From Loripinus fragilis (taxonomy: Eukaryota; Mollusca; Bivalvia; Lucinida; Lucinidae): a DNA stretch of 64,000 nucleotides. Made by a program: the position numbers and the translations under genes. Below, one piece after another: positions 22,861-35,285 of the stretch (its first letter is position 1; each line of letters opens with the position of its first letter). The stretch lies in the NCBI GenBank assembly GCA_964019695.1, contig OZ026525.1, positions 93,095,779 to 93,159,778 of the forward strand. Reading direction: 5' to 3'. The notes beneath the pieces were generated by a model, which saw only the letters and a program-made list of their open reading frames with translations, was not told where the DNA came from and did no database searches.

Positions 22861-23154
22861 GCCACTTTTTGTCTATATGAACTATCATGGAACAACTTAA
22901 GTTTGCAGAACAGAAAACAGAAACAAAACTTAAGAAATTTATCCAAAGCATATCAACATCTTCAGGCCATGACATAAGCACATACAGATGTTTCATAAAG
23001 AATTGTATAAAACTATAGGAGCATTTGCACTCAAAGGTACTACACATATATAGACATTGATAAAATATTGATAGCACTGAAGGCGAAAAATGCTGGAAAA
23101 GTGATAAACATTGAGCTGAGGTTTTATATAATAAAATTAATCTGAGGATTATAT

Positions 23155-23830
23155 CATGCATATCTTCAGATCATGACCAAAACACCAGTGAAGTTTCAAA
23201 TGAATCAGTATAAAAACTGTAGGAGGAGTTGCGCCCACAAGGTATCTCCTGTTCATTCACTTTGTTATACATGTTATATATAATGCTTGAAATATGACTA
23301 AGTTCAACTTGCAAAAAGTAACAAAAATAATCTGAGGAAAATTTCTTAAACGCATGCGTATTTTTAGACCATGACCAAAACACCATTTAAGTTTCAAAAG
23401 AATTGGTATAAAACTGTAGGAGGAGTTGCGCCCACAAGGTACCACATGTCCATTCACTTTGCTTTAGACTATGCCGGAAAAATGGCTAAGTTCAACTTGC
23501 ATAAAAAGTAACAAAAGATAATCTGAGTATTATATCCAAGCCACATGCGGATTTCCAGACCATGACCAAAACATCAGTGAAGTTTCAAAGAATCGGTATA
23601 AAACTGTAGGAGGAGTTGCGCCCACAAGGTATCCCTTGTCCATTCACATTGTTATAGACAATGCCGGAAAAATGGCTAAGTTCAATTTGCGAAAAAAGTG
23701 ACAAAAGAATCTGAGGATTATATCCAAACCACATGCATATTTTTAGACCATGATCAAAACAGCAGTGAAGTTTCAAAAGAATCGGTATAAAACGGTAGGA
23801 GGAGTTGCGCCCACAAGGTACCTACTTCTA
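23155..23830. repeat. ~190-bp tandem repeat, about 3.5 copies
   Basis: GTAGGAGGAGTTGCGCCCAC recurs at 23218, 23416, 23606 and 23795 (spacing 198, 190 and 189 bp), each preceded by AAGTTTCAAA.GAATCGGTAT and followed by ATGGCTAAGTTCAACTTGC. A GGATGGACAGAAAGATAG tail ends the array near 23880. Confidence 0.88.
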
Positions 23831-23939
23831 TAGGGGAGGGAAGGATGGACAGAAAGATAGAAGGATGGAAAGACAGAGAAGCAAAAACTAAGTCCCTCTG
23901 CTTTCTTCTAAAAGACGGGGAACAATAAACTAATCTCTA

Positions 23940-24435
23940 CAATTTCAATATCTGACTTCAACCTGACCCAGAGGTCAGGGGTGTGTGTAAGGTCAAAGGT
24001 TTTGCTTCTATATAAGTCCATACTTCTTTTCCCTTAATTTGATATGCAACATGACCACATTCAGAAAGATTTCTTTTACCTTTTTATTCAACCCATAGGC
24101 TGAGGGTGTGTGTAAGGAGAGAATATGTGCTTGCATGGTGCTCTATGCTCCATCCCCTTTAAATTGTTATGCAACATGACCATGTTAATTCTGACATTTT
24201 GAACCCTAGGGTCAAGGGGGTAGTCTGTGGGCTAAATATTTGCTACCAAATTGCTGCATTTGTAATTCCCTTTCATTTGATATGCAACATGACCATGTTT
24301 TGCAAAAGTTGAATATTGACCCACAAGCAGGGTCTGGGGGGGGGGGGGGGGGTAGGGTCTGTGGGCAAAATATTTGCTACCATGTTGCTACATTTCGTGA
24401 TCACATTTAGGCAAATATGCAAAATGACTGTGTTC
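23940..24435. repeat. Degenerate ~130-bp tandem repeat, left part
   Basis: The repeated core is AATTTGATATGCAACATGAC, CATGTTCTGAAAAAGTTGAA and TTTTGACC...CCAGGGTC, followed by GCAAAATATTTGCTACCATG. It includes a G run at 24337-24353. A family-A retroelement interrupts it; it resumes at 25345. Confidence 0.75.
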
Positions 24436-24439
24436 TGAA

Positions 24440-25342
24440 TAAAAGTAAGCAAGAATGCAAAGATCAGGAATCGATACGATCAAGTACCACACCTGACCCA
24501 GGATACCAATGGGAAAGTGACAAACTCAAAGTTATACAGTATACCACAAACGAAAGCCAAGAGGTCAGCCCTTTTCCAGCAGCAGGTGACCACAATGCAT
24601 CAACAAACAGACGTGCTAGAAGGCATAACAACCACAAGACAGAAAAAACATATAAGATCCACATAAGAAGCACCACCTCGGAACAGTCAGTAAAATATTT
24701 TACTGGAAACCAGTTTCGTCGCGCCAACCTTACCCTTAATTCATATGTGGATCAAGACACAGAGATATTTGGTTAGAACGACAGACCCCTAACTTATCAA
24801 TGCATCATATTCCAGAACATATAAATCAAGATATAAAAAGGAGATAATACAAGGATAAGGGTTCAACAGTAAATAAAACTGAATACCGGGGCAAAAGAAA
24901 TCCAACAGGTTAACCCCGGTGGGCCCGACAAACAGCCAGAAGATCAGGCCCCTACCATCTCATCAATAGAAAAGTCTTTAAGTCGGAACCGTCATAGAGT
25001 CTGAAGTCCGACCCACCGGCATGCATATAAAGAGGAAAGCCAAGTTGCCAACAGTAATTGGGCTGACAACCAAGCATGCAGTCTGTTGCAATACACTAAT
25101 GTTATAGCCCATCTTTTTATAATGGGAAATTATTTTAATGAACTGCGCTGAAAAATTATTAGAGCCAATAATCTTCTTCAATTTATACACCAAGTCACCA
25201 TAGAATTCAGGTTCCGAAAGTCCTTGGCGCAAGAGAGATTTAAGTCCAACTTGGAATTTAGATATCAAATCATAGTATCGTCTATAAAATTTAGAAAAGG
25301 TTTTGCGAAGCTTATGATACGGATAGACTTGTTGTTAACAAT
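24440..25342 (-). mobile_element. Retroelement family A, 5'-truncated copy with RT C-terminal coding sequence
   Basis: On the minus strand, 25340 to 24981 encodes YHKLRKTFSKFYRRYYDLIS, LSEPEFYGDLVYKLKKIIGS, FIKIISHYKKMGYNISVLQQ and ends PVGRTSDSMTVPT stop. From memory this is the C-terminal part of a widespread animal reverse-transcriptase ORF whose layout (conserved LRKTF..FYRR and FYGDLVYK) recalls Penelope-like elements; that assignment is tentative. A ~540-bp tail follows, with GGCCCGACAAACAGCC-type and AAACGAAAGCCAAGAGGTCA blocks, ending near GATCAGGAATCG. It is inserted in the ~130-bp tandem repeat. The plus-strand copy at 35286-36190 is closely similar and truncated at nearly the same codon. 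Confidence 0.8.
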
Positions 25343-25344
25343 TT

Positions 25345-26220
25345 ATTTCGAGTGTTAAGTCAAATTTTGACCTATTGACCCCCTCCCCAGGGCAGGATGG
25401 CGGCATGGGAGGTGTGCGGGCAAATTATTTGCTACCATGTTGCTGCATTTTGTGATTCCATTCAATTTGATATGTAACAGAACCATGTTCTACAAAAGTT
25501 GAATTTTGACCTTTTGACCAAATCCCCCTAGGGTCGTTGGGGTGGGGTGGTGGTCTGCCGGCAAAATATTTGCTACCATATTGTTGCATTTTGTGATTCC
25601 ATGTCTGAAAAAGTTGCATTTTCACCTTAAGACCCCATCGTCAGGGGAGGGGGTTGGGGTATGGGGGTCTGTGGGCAAAATATTTGCTTCCATGTTGCTG
25701 CATATGTGATTCTTTTCAAATTTGATATGCAACATGACCATGTTATGAAAAAGTTGAATTTCAACATTTTATCCCAATCCTCCCCAGGGTCGTAGAAGGA
25801 CAGGTTGGTCTGCGAGCAAAAGATTTGGTACCATGTTGCTTAATTTCATGAATCCATTTAATTTGATATGCAACATGACCATGTTCTGAAAAAAGTGAAT
25901 TTTGACATTTTACCCAAATCCTCCCCAGGGTCGTAGGGGGAGGGGCCGTCTGCAGGCTAAATATTTGCTTCCATGTTGCTGCATTCGTGATTCTCTATAA
26001 TTTGATATGCAACATGACCTTGTTCTGAAAAGATTGAATTTTGACCTTTTGACCCCTTCCTCGAAGTCCACCAAGGGGGTGGGACACAGGCCTTTGAAAA
26101 TCACGTTGGATATGTTTCATATGTATTGTACCTCTGCCTGCATGAGAAATTTCCGTAAAAATATTGACAACTTACTGTCTTATTGCGAAAATTTAAATAT
26201 TTGAACTCTGACCCCACCTA
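25345..26220. repeat. Degenerate ~130-bp tandem repeat, right part
   Basis: About six units carry the same core as at 23940-24435 (TTTGATATGCAACATGACCA, TATTTGCTACCATGTTGCTG). Open frames across it simply read the repeat. Confidence 0.8.
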
Positions 26221-26379
26221 AGGGGTCAGGGGGTAGGGGCAAAGTTTAATCAATGTTATGATTTTCGACTAGCACTTGGTAATCATGGCCTAAAGCGAGA
26301 AGTTGTCAGATACTAAAGTTTTGGAAAAATGTGAAGATTATTCCACCAAAAAGCCAATATAGCTTTTGCATTAGCCTAA

Positions 26380-26745
26380 ACCTAAGATAAAAAGGGCCAT
26401 TACTCAGTCAAAAATGAGCAAATGACCTCCAAATGCGAATTTGAGCTGTATTTTATTATGTTTTACTTGTCCATAAACTTTGAAAGAAATTGCTGCATCC
26501 CTTCAAAAGTTATTGATCCAAAAACCACAAAATGAAATTAAGCCAAAATCGAAGTCAAAAAAGGGCCATGACTCAGTCAAATTTTGCGGACTACCCCCCC
26601 CCCCTTTCAAACTTGACCTGTATTAATGCTTGAACCTTCTGTAAAGTTTAAATAAAATTGATACCTCCTCCCTTCAAGAGTTATCGATCAGAAACCTAAA
26701 GTGTGATGCTGCGAACAACGAACAGCCCAGAGTCGTGATCCTTAT
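26380..26745. repeat. Two-copy ~185-bp repeat, AAAAGGGCCAT.ACTCAGTCAAA
   Basis: AAAAAGGGCCATTACTCAGT at about 26389 and AAAAAAGGGCCATGACTCAG at about 26560 begin similar units ending CCCTTCAA.AGTTAT.GATC. Confidence 0.65.
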
Positions 26746-26784
26746 GTGTGGACCTTTCCTATGTGTCGACCTTGCTTGGCAGGT

Positions 26785-28805
26785 GACACAATAATGGTAT
26801 ATTGAGGGTCACTGATGGGGATTTATTATCTAAAATTGCAGAATATTACCCATCTGTGGTCCTACATTTGTTAGGGGTCACTTCATGAGGGATCTAACAG
26901 TGGTATATTGAGGGTCACTGATGGGGACTTATAAAATATGGCCCATCTGTGTCTTGGTTTTGTTTGGGGTTACTATATGAGGGGTCTAATAATGGTAAAT
27001 TGATGGTATCGGATGGGGATATTTCACTTTAAAGTGAAAAATATGGCCCATCTGGTGTCTTTGGTTTGTAAGGGGTCACTGCATGAGGGGTCAAATAATA
27101 GTATATTGAGGGTCTCTAATGGGGATTTATTATCAAAAATTGCAGAATATGACCCATATGTTGTCTTATGTTTGTTAGGGGTCACTACATGAGGGGTCTA
27201 ATAATAGTATATTGGGTGTCACTAATGGTGATTTTTTATCCAAAATTGCAGAATATGACCCTTATGCTGTATTATGTTTGTTAGTGGTCACTTCATGAGG
27301 GTTCTCATAATGAGAGTCAATGATGGGTATTTTTTTATCTGAAATTGTAAAATAAGGCCCATCTGTTGCCTTTTGTTTGTTAGGTGTCACTAAATGAGGG
27401 GTCTAATAATAGTATTTTGATGGTCACTGATTGGGATTTATTACCTAAAATGCAGAACATGATCCGTCTGTTGCCTCATGTTTGTTAGGGGTCGCTACAT
27501 GAGGGGTCTAATAATAGTATATTGAGGGTCACTGATGGGGATTTATTACCTAAAAATGCAGAATATGACCCGTCTGTTGTCTCATGTTTGTTTGGGGTCG
27601 CTACATGAGGGGTCTAATAATGGTATATTGAGGGTCACTGATGGGGATTTATAATCAAAAAGTGCAAAATATGACCCATCTGTTGTCTTATGTTTGTTAG
27701 GGGTCACTACATGAGGGGTCAAATAATAGTATATTGAGGGTCACTGATGGGGACTTATTATCTAAAATTTCAAAATATGACCCATCTGTTGTCTTATGTT
27801 TGTTAGGGGTCGCTACATGAGGGGTCTAATAATGGTATATTGAGGGTCACTGATGGGGATTTTTATCTAAAATTGTAAAATATGACCCCTCTGCTGTCTT
27901 TGGTTTGTTAGGTGTCACTAATTGATGAGTCTTATAATAGTAAATTGAGGGTCACTGGTGGGGATTTATTATCTTAAATTGCAATACATGATCCATCTGT
28001 TGACTTTGGTTTGTTAGGGATCACTACATGAGGGGTCTAATAATGGTATATTGAGGGTCACTGATGGGGATTTATTATCTAAAACTGCAGAATATGACCC
28101 ATCTGTTGTCTCATGTTTGTTAGGGGTCACTTCATGAGGGGTCTAATAAAATATAATGATATACAAACTGTATTGAGTGTCACTGGTGGTGACTTATTAT
28201 CTTGAATTGCAATAAATGGCCAATCTGTTGTCTTTGTTTTGTTAGGGGTCACTTCCTGGGAGGTCTAATAATGATATGTTGATGGTCACTGGTGGGGATT
28301 TATTATCTAAAATTGCAAAATATGTCCCATCTGCAGTCTTTGGTTTGTTAGGAATCACTACGTGAGGGGTCTTCTAATGGTATATTGAGGGTCACTGATG
28401 GGGATTGAATATCTAAACTTGCAAAATATGACCCATCTGCTGTCTCATGTTTGTTAGGGGTCACTTCATGAGGGGTCTAATAAAATATAATGATATATTG
28501 AGGGTCACTGGTGGGGACTTATTATCTTGAATTGCAATAAATGGCCAATCTGTTGTCTTTGTTTTGTTAGGGGTCACTTCCTGGGAGGTCTAATAATGAT
28601 ATGTTGATGGTCACTGATGGGGATTTATTATCTAAAATTGCAAAATATGTCCCATCTGCAGTCTTTGGTTTGTTAGGAATCACCACGTGAGGGTTCTTCT
28701 AATGGTATATTGAGGGTCACTGATGGGGATTAAATATCTAAACTTGCAAAATATGACCCATCTGTTGTATTATGTTTGTTAGGGGTCACTTTATTAGGCT
28801 TCATT
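26785..28805. repeat. ~105-bp satellite, right block, about 19 copies
   Basis: The unit is the same as at 19655-21485 in the TGATGGGGATTTATTATCTA variant, with GGGGTCACTACATGAGGGGT. Two stretches near 28140-28390 and 28470-28720 duplicate a ~330-bp multi-unit block (both have AATATAATGATAT and CTTCCTGGGAGGTCTAATAA), showing higher-order repetition. Confidence 0.92.
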
Positions 28806-29500
28806 GTCTGAAATTGTAAACTTTCTTGACATTTATAAATTTGGTTACTTCTTTTCTTGTTTCAAATGTTCAAGCAGATTTTATTTACTTGTCTTTAAGT
28901 ATCGTTGCGTTCCTTTCAAGTCATTTAGAAGATAAAGTTCTGCTTACTGACTAGCAATGATTACATAACAGTAAGCACACTAATAACTATGGGCTGATAA
29001 TGTATAAAAAAGCTCATCCTATCCTACAGGAAGAACCTGTAAAGTTGGTATTTACGTTTGAGATCGACCAACTGGAAAATTAACAGTTATTAACAGCTAT
29101 TAAACAAGCAGATACTTTTTGGTGGACAAAAGCCCATAAATTAAAAAAAAAATCTAAAATAAGTATAAAGCTGTTAAGCCATTAAAACACTTTTCATGAC
29201 AATAGTATTGTGTTGCTGTTTAAGAAAGTGTGTTTCAAAACAAATGTGCATGTTTGCACAAAAGTCCTGAAGCATGTCAATAAATAAATCTCTTGGGTTT
29301 AGAAATTTATCTATTATAGTGCTTCATAAGGAGGAGTCATTAACTGTTTAAGGTTGCATCAGAGCCACCACCATTCCACCCACCCACAAACACTACATAT
29401 ACACAAACACAAACGAAGGTGCAACAATAAACTATGAATCAAAAATAACTTAGCTATCACCTTAAAACTAACACTTGAACAAAAACAGCTGAAATCACTG
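28806..29500. other. Unassigned intronic DNA
   Basis: AT-rich, with no repeat or exon that I can support. Confidence 0.35.
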
Positions 29501-29514
29501 GGGTTTAAGTATAT

Positions 29515-29660
29515 TTTGCTCTAGTTTCTTCTGCTGTTAAAATACAAATGCATATTTAGCTGGCGCGTGGGCTTCCGTACTTATGCAAAGTAACATCACA
29601 GGGACACAATCAAATCAAATAATTATATTATGATGAAACAATGAAAATAATTTAAATAGT
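29515..29660 (-). mobile_element. Diverged family-B tail fragment
   Basis: CTGCTGTTAAAATACAAATG, TTTAGCTGGCGCGTGGGCTT and CATCACAGGGACACAATCAA correspond to the 62260-62350 part of the family-B tail. Confidence 0.5.
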
Positions 29661-29859
29661 ATTCGTTTGTTAGCAAAGCGGAACAGGATTGTGTAAGTCA
29701 ATCAAGTAGAGTTTTTTAAAGAAAAAGTAAGTGAATTTGTTCAGAAATACCACAGTTCGAAAAGTATGCAATTCTTAATAATGGGTATAAATAAATCAAG
29801 ACGGTCCATAGGCCCTGGATTGCCCACCTGAGTCCCTGTCATGAGGAAAGGATGCTTAC

Positions 29860-31690
29860 CACAAAGTACAAATCCCATTTCTCCAACACCTAAGTCCATC
29901 TTGGGTATCACTCAGATCATAACCAAAGCCTATCAAAATACTTATCTGCACAATTTCAATGTCTGACCTTTTTACCCAACCCAAAAGGTCAGGGATGTGC
30001 ATAAGGGCAAATATTTTACTTGCATAATGCTCTAAACCTCTTTCCTTGTAATTTGATACGCAACATGCCATTCAGAAAAAAATAGTTTTGACCTTTTGAC
30101 CCCATCCAGGGATCAAGAGTGTTTGAAAGGGCAGAACATTTGCTTACATATTGGTCTATGCTTCATTTCCATTAATGTGACATGTACATGACTACTTTTA
30201 GAATAGAAAAATGACATTTTTATATAAGCCTCTATGATCCCTGCGACGAGGCTATTGTTGGCTGCAGGGGCATTATTTGAGTAAGCTTGGTAGAAGTCCA
30301 CTAGGTGTTGTTACACATCAAATATCATGGCTCTAGGTTTTGTTGTTTCAGACAAAAAAAAAGGTTTCATCATGTGTTTCATGTATAAGCCTATGTAAAA
30401 ATATCACCCCCGGGTCGGAGCCATTTTTGGCCCCAGGTGCATCATTTGAACAAACTTGGTAGGGTCTACTAGGTGATGCCTCATACCAAATGTTATGGTT
30501 CTTTGCCTTGTGGTTTCATACAAGGAGATTGTTTCATGATTTTCCTATTTAAGCTTATGTAAAACATGTGACCCCCCAGGGTGGGCCCATTCTTGGACCC
30601 AAGGACATAATTTGAAAACTCTTGGTAGAGGTTTACAAGATAATGCTGCAAACCAAATATCAAGAGTCTAGGCCTTGTGGTTACAAACAAGAAGGTTTTT
30701 TATGTTTTCCCTATATAAGCCTATGTAAAACATGTGACCCCCGGGGTGGGCCCATTTTTGCCAAGGGCCATAATTTGAAAAAACTTGGTAGAGGTCCACT
30801 GGATGATGCTATATACCAAATATCAAGACTCTAGGCCTTGTGATTTCAAACACGACGATTTTAAAGGTTTTCTTTTAAAAACCTTTTTTTAGCCTGTGTG
30901 ACCTAGATATACAACAGACCGGTTATTTGAACAATTATTAAAGAAGATCATGTAAGGATTATTCTGCCAAATTTGAGCAAAATCCAGCCAGTGGTTTCAA
31001 TCAAGAAAATTGTTTCATGGTTTCCCTATATAAACATATGTAAAACATGTGACCCCAGGGCGGACCCAATTTAAGCCCCAGGGGCATAATTTGAACAAAT
31101 TTGGTAGAAGTCTATTAGATGATGCTATATACTAAATATCAAGAAACCAGGCCTTGTGGTTTCAGACAAGAAGATTTTAAAAAAAAATGAAAATCTATTT
31201 TTAGCCTGTATGACCTAGATATGCAACGTACCAGAACCATTTGAACCATTATGAGTATAATTTCTGCCAAGATTGATAACAATCTAGGCGGTGGTTTCAG
31301 ACAAGAAGATGTTTTTTTAAATTTCCCTATATAAGCCTATGTAAAAGATGTGCCCCCAGGGCGGGTCCATTTTTGGCCTCAGGGGCATAATTTGAACAAT
31401 CTTGGAAGAAGTTCATTAGAAAATGCTACATACAAATATCAAGACTAGGCCTTTTGGTTTCAGACAAGAGGATTTTTAATATTTTAATCTCGAAAATCTA
31501 TTTTGAGCCTGTGTGATATAGACATGCAACGGACCAAAACCATTGAACAATTTTGGTAGAGGTCCATCCAAGGATCATTTGTGTGAAATTATTTCAAAAT
31601 TGGACTAGAGTTTCAGAAGATGCCATTTAATTCAATTTTAACGGACGGAAGACGTGCGACGGCCGAAGACCGATCTCAAAAGCTCACCTT
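29860..31690. repeat. ~160-300 bp intronic tandem repeat, GGGGCATAATTTGAACAAAC family
   Basis: Blocks recur near 30240, 30410, 30570, 30740, 31060 and 31360: AAACATGTGACCCC, GGGTGGGCCCATTTTTGG, GGGGCATAATTTGAACAA, CTTGGTAGAGGTCTACTAGA, TGATGCTATATACCAAATAT, and CTAGGCCTTGTGGTTTCAGA. The end near 31640-31690 has ACGGACGGAAGACGTGCGAC then AAAAGCTCACCTTGA, the usual terminal hairpin of this repeat. The first part (29860-30110) shares ATCCCATTTCTCCAACACCT with 21595. Confidence 0.8.
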
Positions 31691-31699
31691 GACACTAAA

Positions 31700-32200
31700 A
31701 ATGCTATTAAATTGTTAAAGTTTACTGGTAAAATATTTACTATAAATGAGCTCATATAAAATTAGAACGCACGCCTGTCGTTGAAACAATTTTAACCAAC
31801 TAATACCGCATTTGCATGTGTATACATTGTTCCTAGCCACTTCAATTTGCATAAACGTTAAAATTTAGGGGATAAATGCATTCAACACTTGACCTGGGAA
31901 GTAATATCCTCGGTTTGACAGGCGAAACATCTGACCATAAAATCGCCAAGATGCCTAGATAATTAAAATATGCATACTAGTATGTCTCGGCTTTTAAATG
32001 CAGTTTTTAAAAAATTACCTGTCAAAACAAAGTGTCAGTTTAGACAGCGACGTTAAATAACAACCATTATAAATTGCTTTTGTTCATTACAGAGTATACC
32101 TATCGCATTCCTTATAGATACCAGCCTTGAACTAGATATAAATACCATTTTTACTTGCAATACAACACTCAGTACCAGTACGTCTGTATCTGGTGACCAA
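31700..32200. other. Unassigned intronic DNA
   Basis: No supported feature. Confidence 0.35.
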
Positions 32201-32224
32201 ACAATGTCACCGGTGGTGCCAAGT

Positions 32225-32415
32225 AAAGAAGAAGGCAACAATCAGGAATCGACACAATCGAGTACCACATCTGACCCAGGACACCATATGGGAAAGTAAC
32301 AAAAACACAAGAAAATATCAACAGCGCGAAGAGGCCAACCCTTTCTCAGCAGGTGATCACAGGGATACAAGGAACAGACCAATCAGTATAGCAAAGACAT
32401 ACACAAATAACAAAA
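32225..32415 (-). mobile_element. Family-A retroelement 3' tail fragment
   Basis: AATCAGGAATCGACACAATC, TGACCCAGGACACCATATGG and AGCAGGTGATCACAGGGATA match the terminal 190 bp of the family-A copies. Its end lies about 50 bp from exon 2. Confidence 0.7.
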
Positions 32416-32461
32416 AACATGTAAAAAGATGTGCTTCTTTATATGCAATGTGTATACTTAC

Positions 32462-32617
32462 TTTTTGAATTTCTGTCGAAGCAAGTTGTGCGCTTTGAAA
32501 TTCTTTCATACTTGGATCAGCTAGTAGATCGATCATTGCCTGTGTATGCATATTGTATTCTGAAGCTGACAGTTTCATATTCGATGTATGCATGACATCG
32601 TTGCGAGCGTTGCGTAC
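32462..32617 (-). CDS. CXorf38-like HEPN protein, exon 2 with R-N-x3-H motif
   Basis: This exon is 156 bp, 52 codons, phase 0 at both ends. The acceptor TATTTTTTCAG precedes 32617 and the donor GTAAGTATAC follows 32462. The peptide starts VRNARNDVMHTSNMKLSASE and ends STEIQK. R173-N174-D-V-M-H178 (numbering from the exon 1 Met) matches the R-polar-x3-H signature of HEPN domains, many of which are metal-independent RNases. The context also matches the CXorf38/DZIP3-HEPN pattern in which this motif is followed by Ser, Lys and a Met-Lys-x-Ser. Whether this protein cleaves RNA is unknown. A family-A tail sits about 50 bp beyond the donor. Confidence 0.82.
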
Positions 32618-32754
32618 CTGAAAAAATATTGCGTCAGAACTTTCAATCATAAAGAGATTGTAAGAAATGCAGAGAAAACGTTAAATAATTAAAAGAAGTA
32701 GCTATATTAAGTTAACATATGTTAAAAAGTAATAAGAGACTTATCTTAATATTG

Positions 32755-32850
32755 TGGTGTGGCTGTCTGAATGATGTGTCTCTTCCTCATGGTGCCGTAT
32801 GGTGGTCTACAGTCTATGATTGAGATATTTCCTGATCATTTACACTTCCT
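32755..32850 (+). mobile_element. Family-B retroelement tip
   Basis: GTGTCTCTTCCTCATGGTGC, GATTGAGATATTTCCTGATC and ATTTACACTT correspond to the terminal ~90 bp of family B. Confidence 0.6.
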
Positions 32851-32929
32851 GTTTACGTGTGTATTGTATTGAGAAGTTTTGAATGATTTTCTTTAATTAC
32901 AGCAGTAAATGAGCCTAAACCGCTTACCT

Positions 32930-33340
32930 GAAGTGTTCATGGTTTCAGAGATAAAGTTTTCATTATGGACCTGTGGGAGCAAATGATCAGAATGGGGTGG
33001 CCAGTTTTGGGCCCCAGGGGCTTGATTGACAGGGTTCACGAAGGGGAATACTAAAGTATGCAACATACCTAATATATGAGCTGAGAGCCTCATGGCTTTA
33101 GAGAATTTTCTGTAAGTGTTTTCAATTATAAATCTACGAGAGCTAAAGACAATCCGGCGTGACCAATATTGATCCCAGGGGTATGATTGGCAGAACGTAT
33201 GCAGGGGATCGCTAGGCATTGCCTCATACGTAATATATAAGCTCTAAGCCTAATGGTTTCAGAGAAAAAGATTTTTAAAGTTGTTTTTCCATGATAAGTT
33301 TGGAAACTCTTGATCACAGGTGGACTTCTAAGCATTTTTC
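32930..33340. repeat. Two diverged units of the GGGGC(A/T)TGATTG intronic repeat
   Basis: CCAGTTTTGGGCCCCAGGGG then AATATATGAGCTGAGAGCCT, repeated as ATTGATCCCAGGGGTATGAT and AATATATAAGCTCTAAGCCT about 175 bp later. It is related to the 29860-31690 array. Confidence 0.6.
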
Positions 33341-33344
33341 TGTT

Positions 33345-33875
33345 GAAACACGAGGCATGCCGCTTTAAATTATGTGTATGGAAACTTAAGCACCAAGTAC
33401 ATTGTATATAAACGGTAAAACTATATGACTGGGCCGAGTTTGAGTTGCCCATAAACAAGTACTAGAATTTAATTTGTCTGTGCCTTATATAGTACTATTT
33501 TCAAAGGCATCGACCAGCTATTCAAAGTCTATGCGGAATACTAAGACATCGTATATTTAGGCGCATACGGCTTTAAATGCCTTGAATGGCTGTAAAACAA
33601 AAAAGCATCATAGTCTACACATTTATTTCCTAAGCTCAATGTGTCTCGAACTGTTAACTGAGTTTCGGGTTTATGGACAAAATCCTTATTTTTATTTCTT
33701 TTCTTCAAAAGCTTCGCAATAAAAAGCTTTGGCAAACCACTGCGACTATAAGGGTTCCTTCGGCAGTCAGAAACGGCGTGAAAGCAGATAAATGCCTACT
33801 TGTAATATTTAAGTTTTGAAAACTTATACATAATGTTTGTATTTGTAGGCATATGTCTTTACATTTGTTTTATTA
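33345..33875. other. Unassigned intronic DNA
   Basis: No supported exon or repeat; the minus open frame 33541-33735 has no recognisable content. Confidence 0.3.
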
Positions 33876-33879
33876 GTCC

Positions 33880-34220
33880 CCTTTGGGTCGAAGACCGATT
33901 TTGGGTACCAGATGTTCGTTTGATTCTTTCCGTGCGTCCGTAATGCTGCACTCATGAGTTGCGTCCCGGGAAGGATGAGCCAAATTCATTTTAACTTCAC
34001 ATGATGTTTACCCATAGCATAAAAGTGTGTCACGCACAACCTACGCCAAGGTCAAGGTCACATTCTTTGAAGTTGTTACCCTCAGAATTTCATGTCCAGT
34101 CGATACATTCTTCAAGGTTAGACCAAACATAACAACTTTACACGATTCTTATCCATAGCATGATGATTTGTCATGCATAACCAGTCCTAAAGAAAAATCT
34201 GCCGGTTTTGGGTTGGTAAA
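33880..34220. repeat. Dispersed repeat beginning GTCCCCTTTGGGTCGAAGAC
   Basis: It contains two similar subunits ending TACCCATAGCATAAAAGTGT...CACGCACAACC and TATCCATAGCATGATGATTT...CATGCATAACC, with an AAGGTCAAGGTCAC block. It resembles the many ACGGACGGAC-ended bivalve intronic repeats. Confidence 0.5.
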
Positions 34221-34359
34221 ATTAAGCATGAGGGTCTCATTGACTTTTAAGCCGATCACCTTATATTTCCCAGCACCTTCAAGGACCACAATAAAAAGTT
34301 ACACACCAACGTTCAAAGCTATATTTGCAATCATTTAAAACAAGACGTTTACTCTAAAT

Positions 34360-34980
34360 AAACCCAAATAAACATGTGAACCACAGGGCGGGAGTACTAT
34401 CGGCCTCAGGGCTCTAAAATGAACAAACTTGGAATATTACTGTTAAGCGATGCTATATACCAAATATCAATTACATAGGCTATGGGGTTCCAAACAAGAA
34501 TACGTTTTTATATCCTTCCTCCAATATAAATATTCAGAAAAAAAAACGGATCTTGAAGAAACAGAGAGAACCTTCAATATTGGAGAGCAGCGGCCTGAGA
34601 CTCGGTTTTATTCAGTCTGTTCATGCGAATTAATGGAAAGTGCTAGAATTCTCACCTAACACCAGCTTAAGCAGTATTCTGCTTTCATTCAGAATCAAAT
34701 ATTCCTGAAAGACCCGCAATAAAACGAGGTCATTGTGGGATGGGGACCTAACTTGAACAAACTTGGTAATGTCAACTAGATGATGCTACATATATACATA
34801 TGTACACAATACATTATCATTAAAGAGGGTCATATAATCATCATTCTTGTCAAGTATGGTAAAAAAAAATACAGAGAGATGTCCATTGATGCAATAATTT
34901 AAGACGCTAGACGTACGACGGACATCCAACGATCGCAACAGCTCCCCTTGAGCCTTTGGCTCAGGTGAGCTAAAATGGAG
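34360..34980. repeat. Partial intronic repeat with terminal hairpin
   Basis: GATGCTATATACCAAATATC at 34450 is a unit of the 29860-31690 family. The terminal hairpin CAGCTCCCCTTGAGCC-TTT-GGCTCAGGTGAGCT lies at 34940-34971. The same hairpin in reverse orientation (GTTCACCTGAGCCAAAG) is at about 40791-40828. Confidence 0.65.
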
Positions 34981-35285
34981 GGGCGGCAAGGCTTAAAACT
35001 GCAGAACTTACACAGTTAATGTATTTCTGATCCTTTTAAGGTCATTATGAAGTTGGTGTTGGATAATACGGCTCTTTGATGCCATATCCAGAACTGTCAG
35101 TTAGCCGAATTTGCTCGCTAGTGACTGACAACTACTATTTCTTTGAATCAGCGTAAAGGGGACATGATAATATTTTCATGACCAATTGTAATCGAAAGAA
35201 AGTGTCAGACGTGGATCCTAGAGGTCGAATGTGGAGTCTATTACATTCCCAGTAAGCTCGCTAGCATCGAGCTATTGCACCCGGT

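Noticed and set aside
23841..28805. CRISPR-like array in the regular repeats
   Set aside because: Units are ~105-bp satellite copies without constant short repeats separated by unique spacers, in a eukaryotic context.
33126..33458. 110-codon minus frame
   Set aside because: It lies across the diverged intronic repeat at 32930-33340 and reads repeat sequence.
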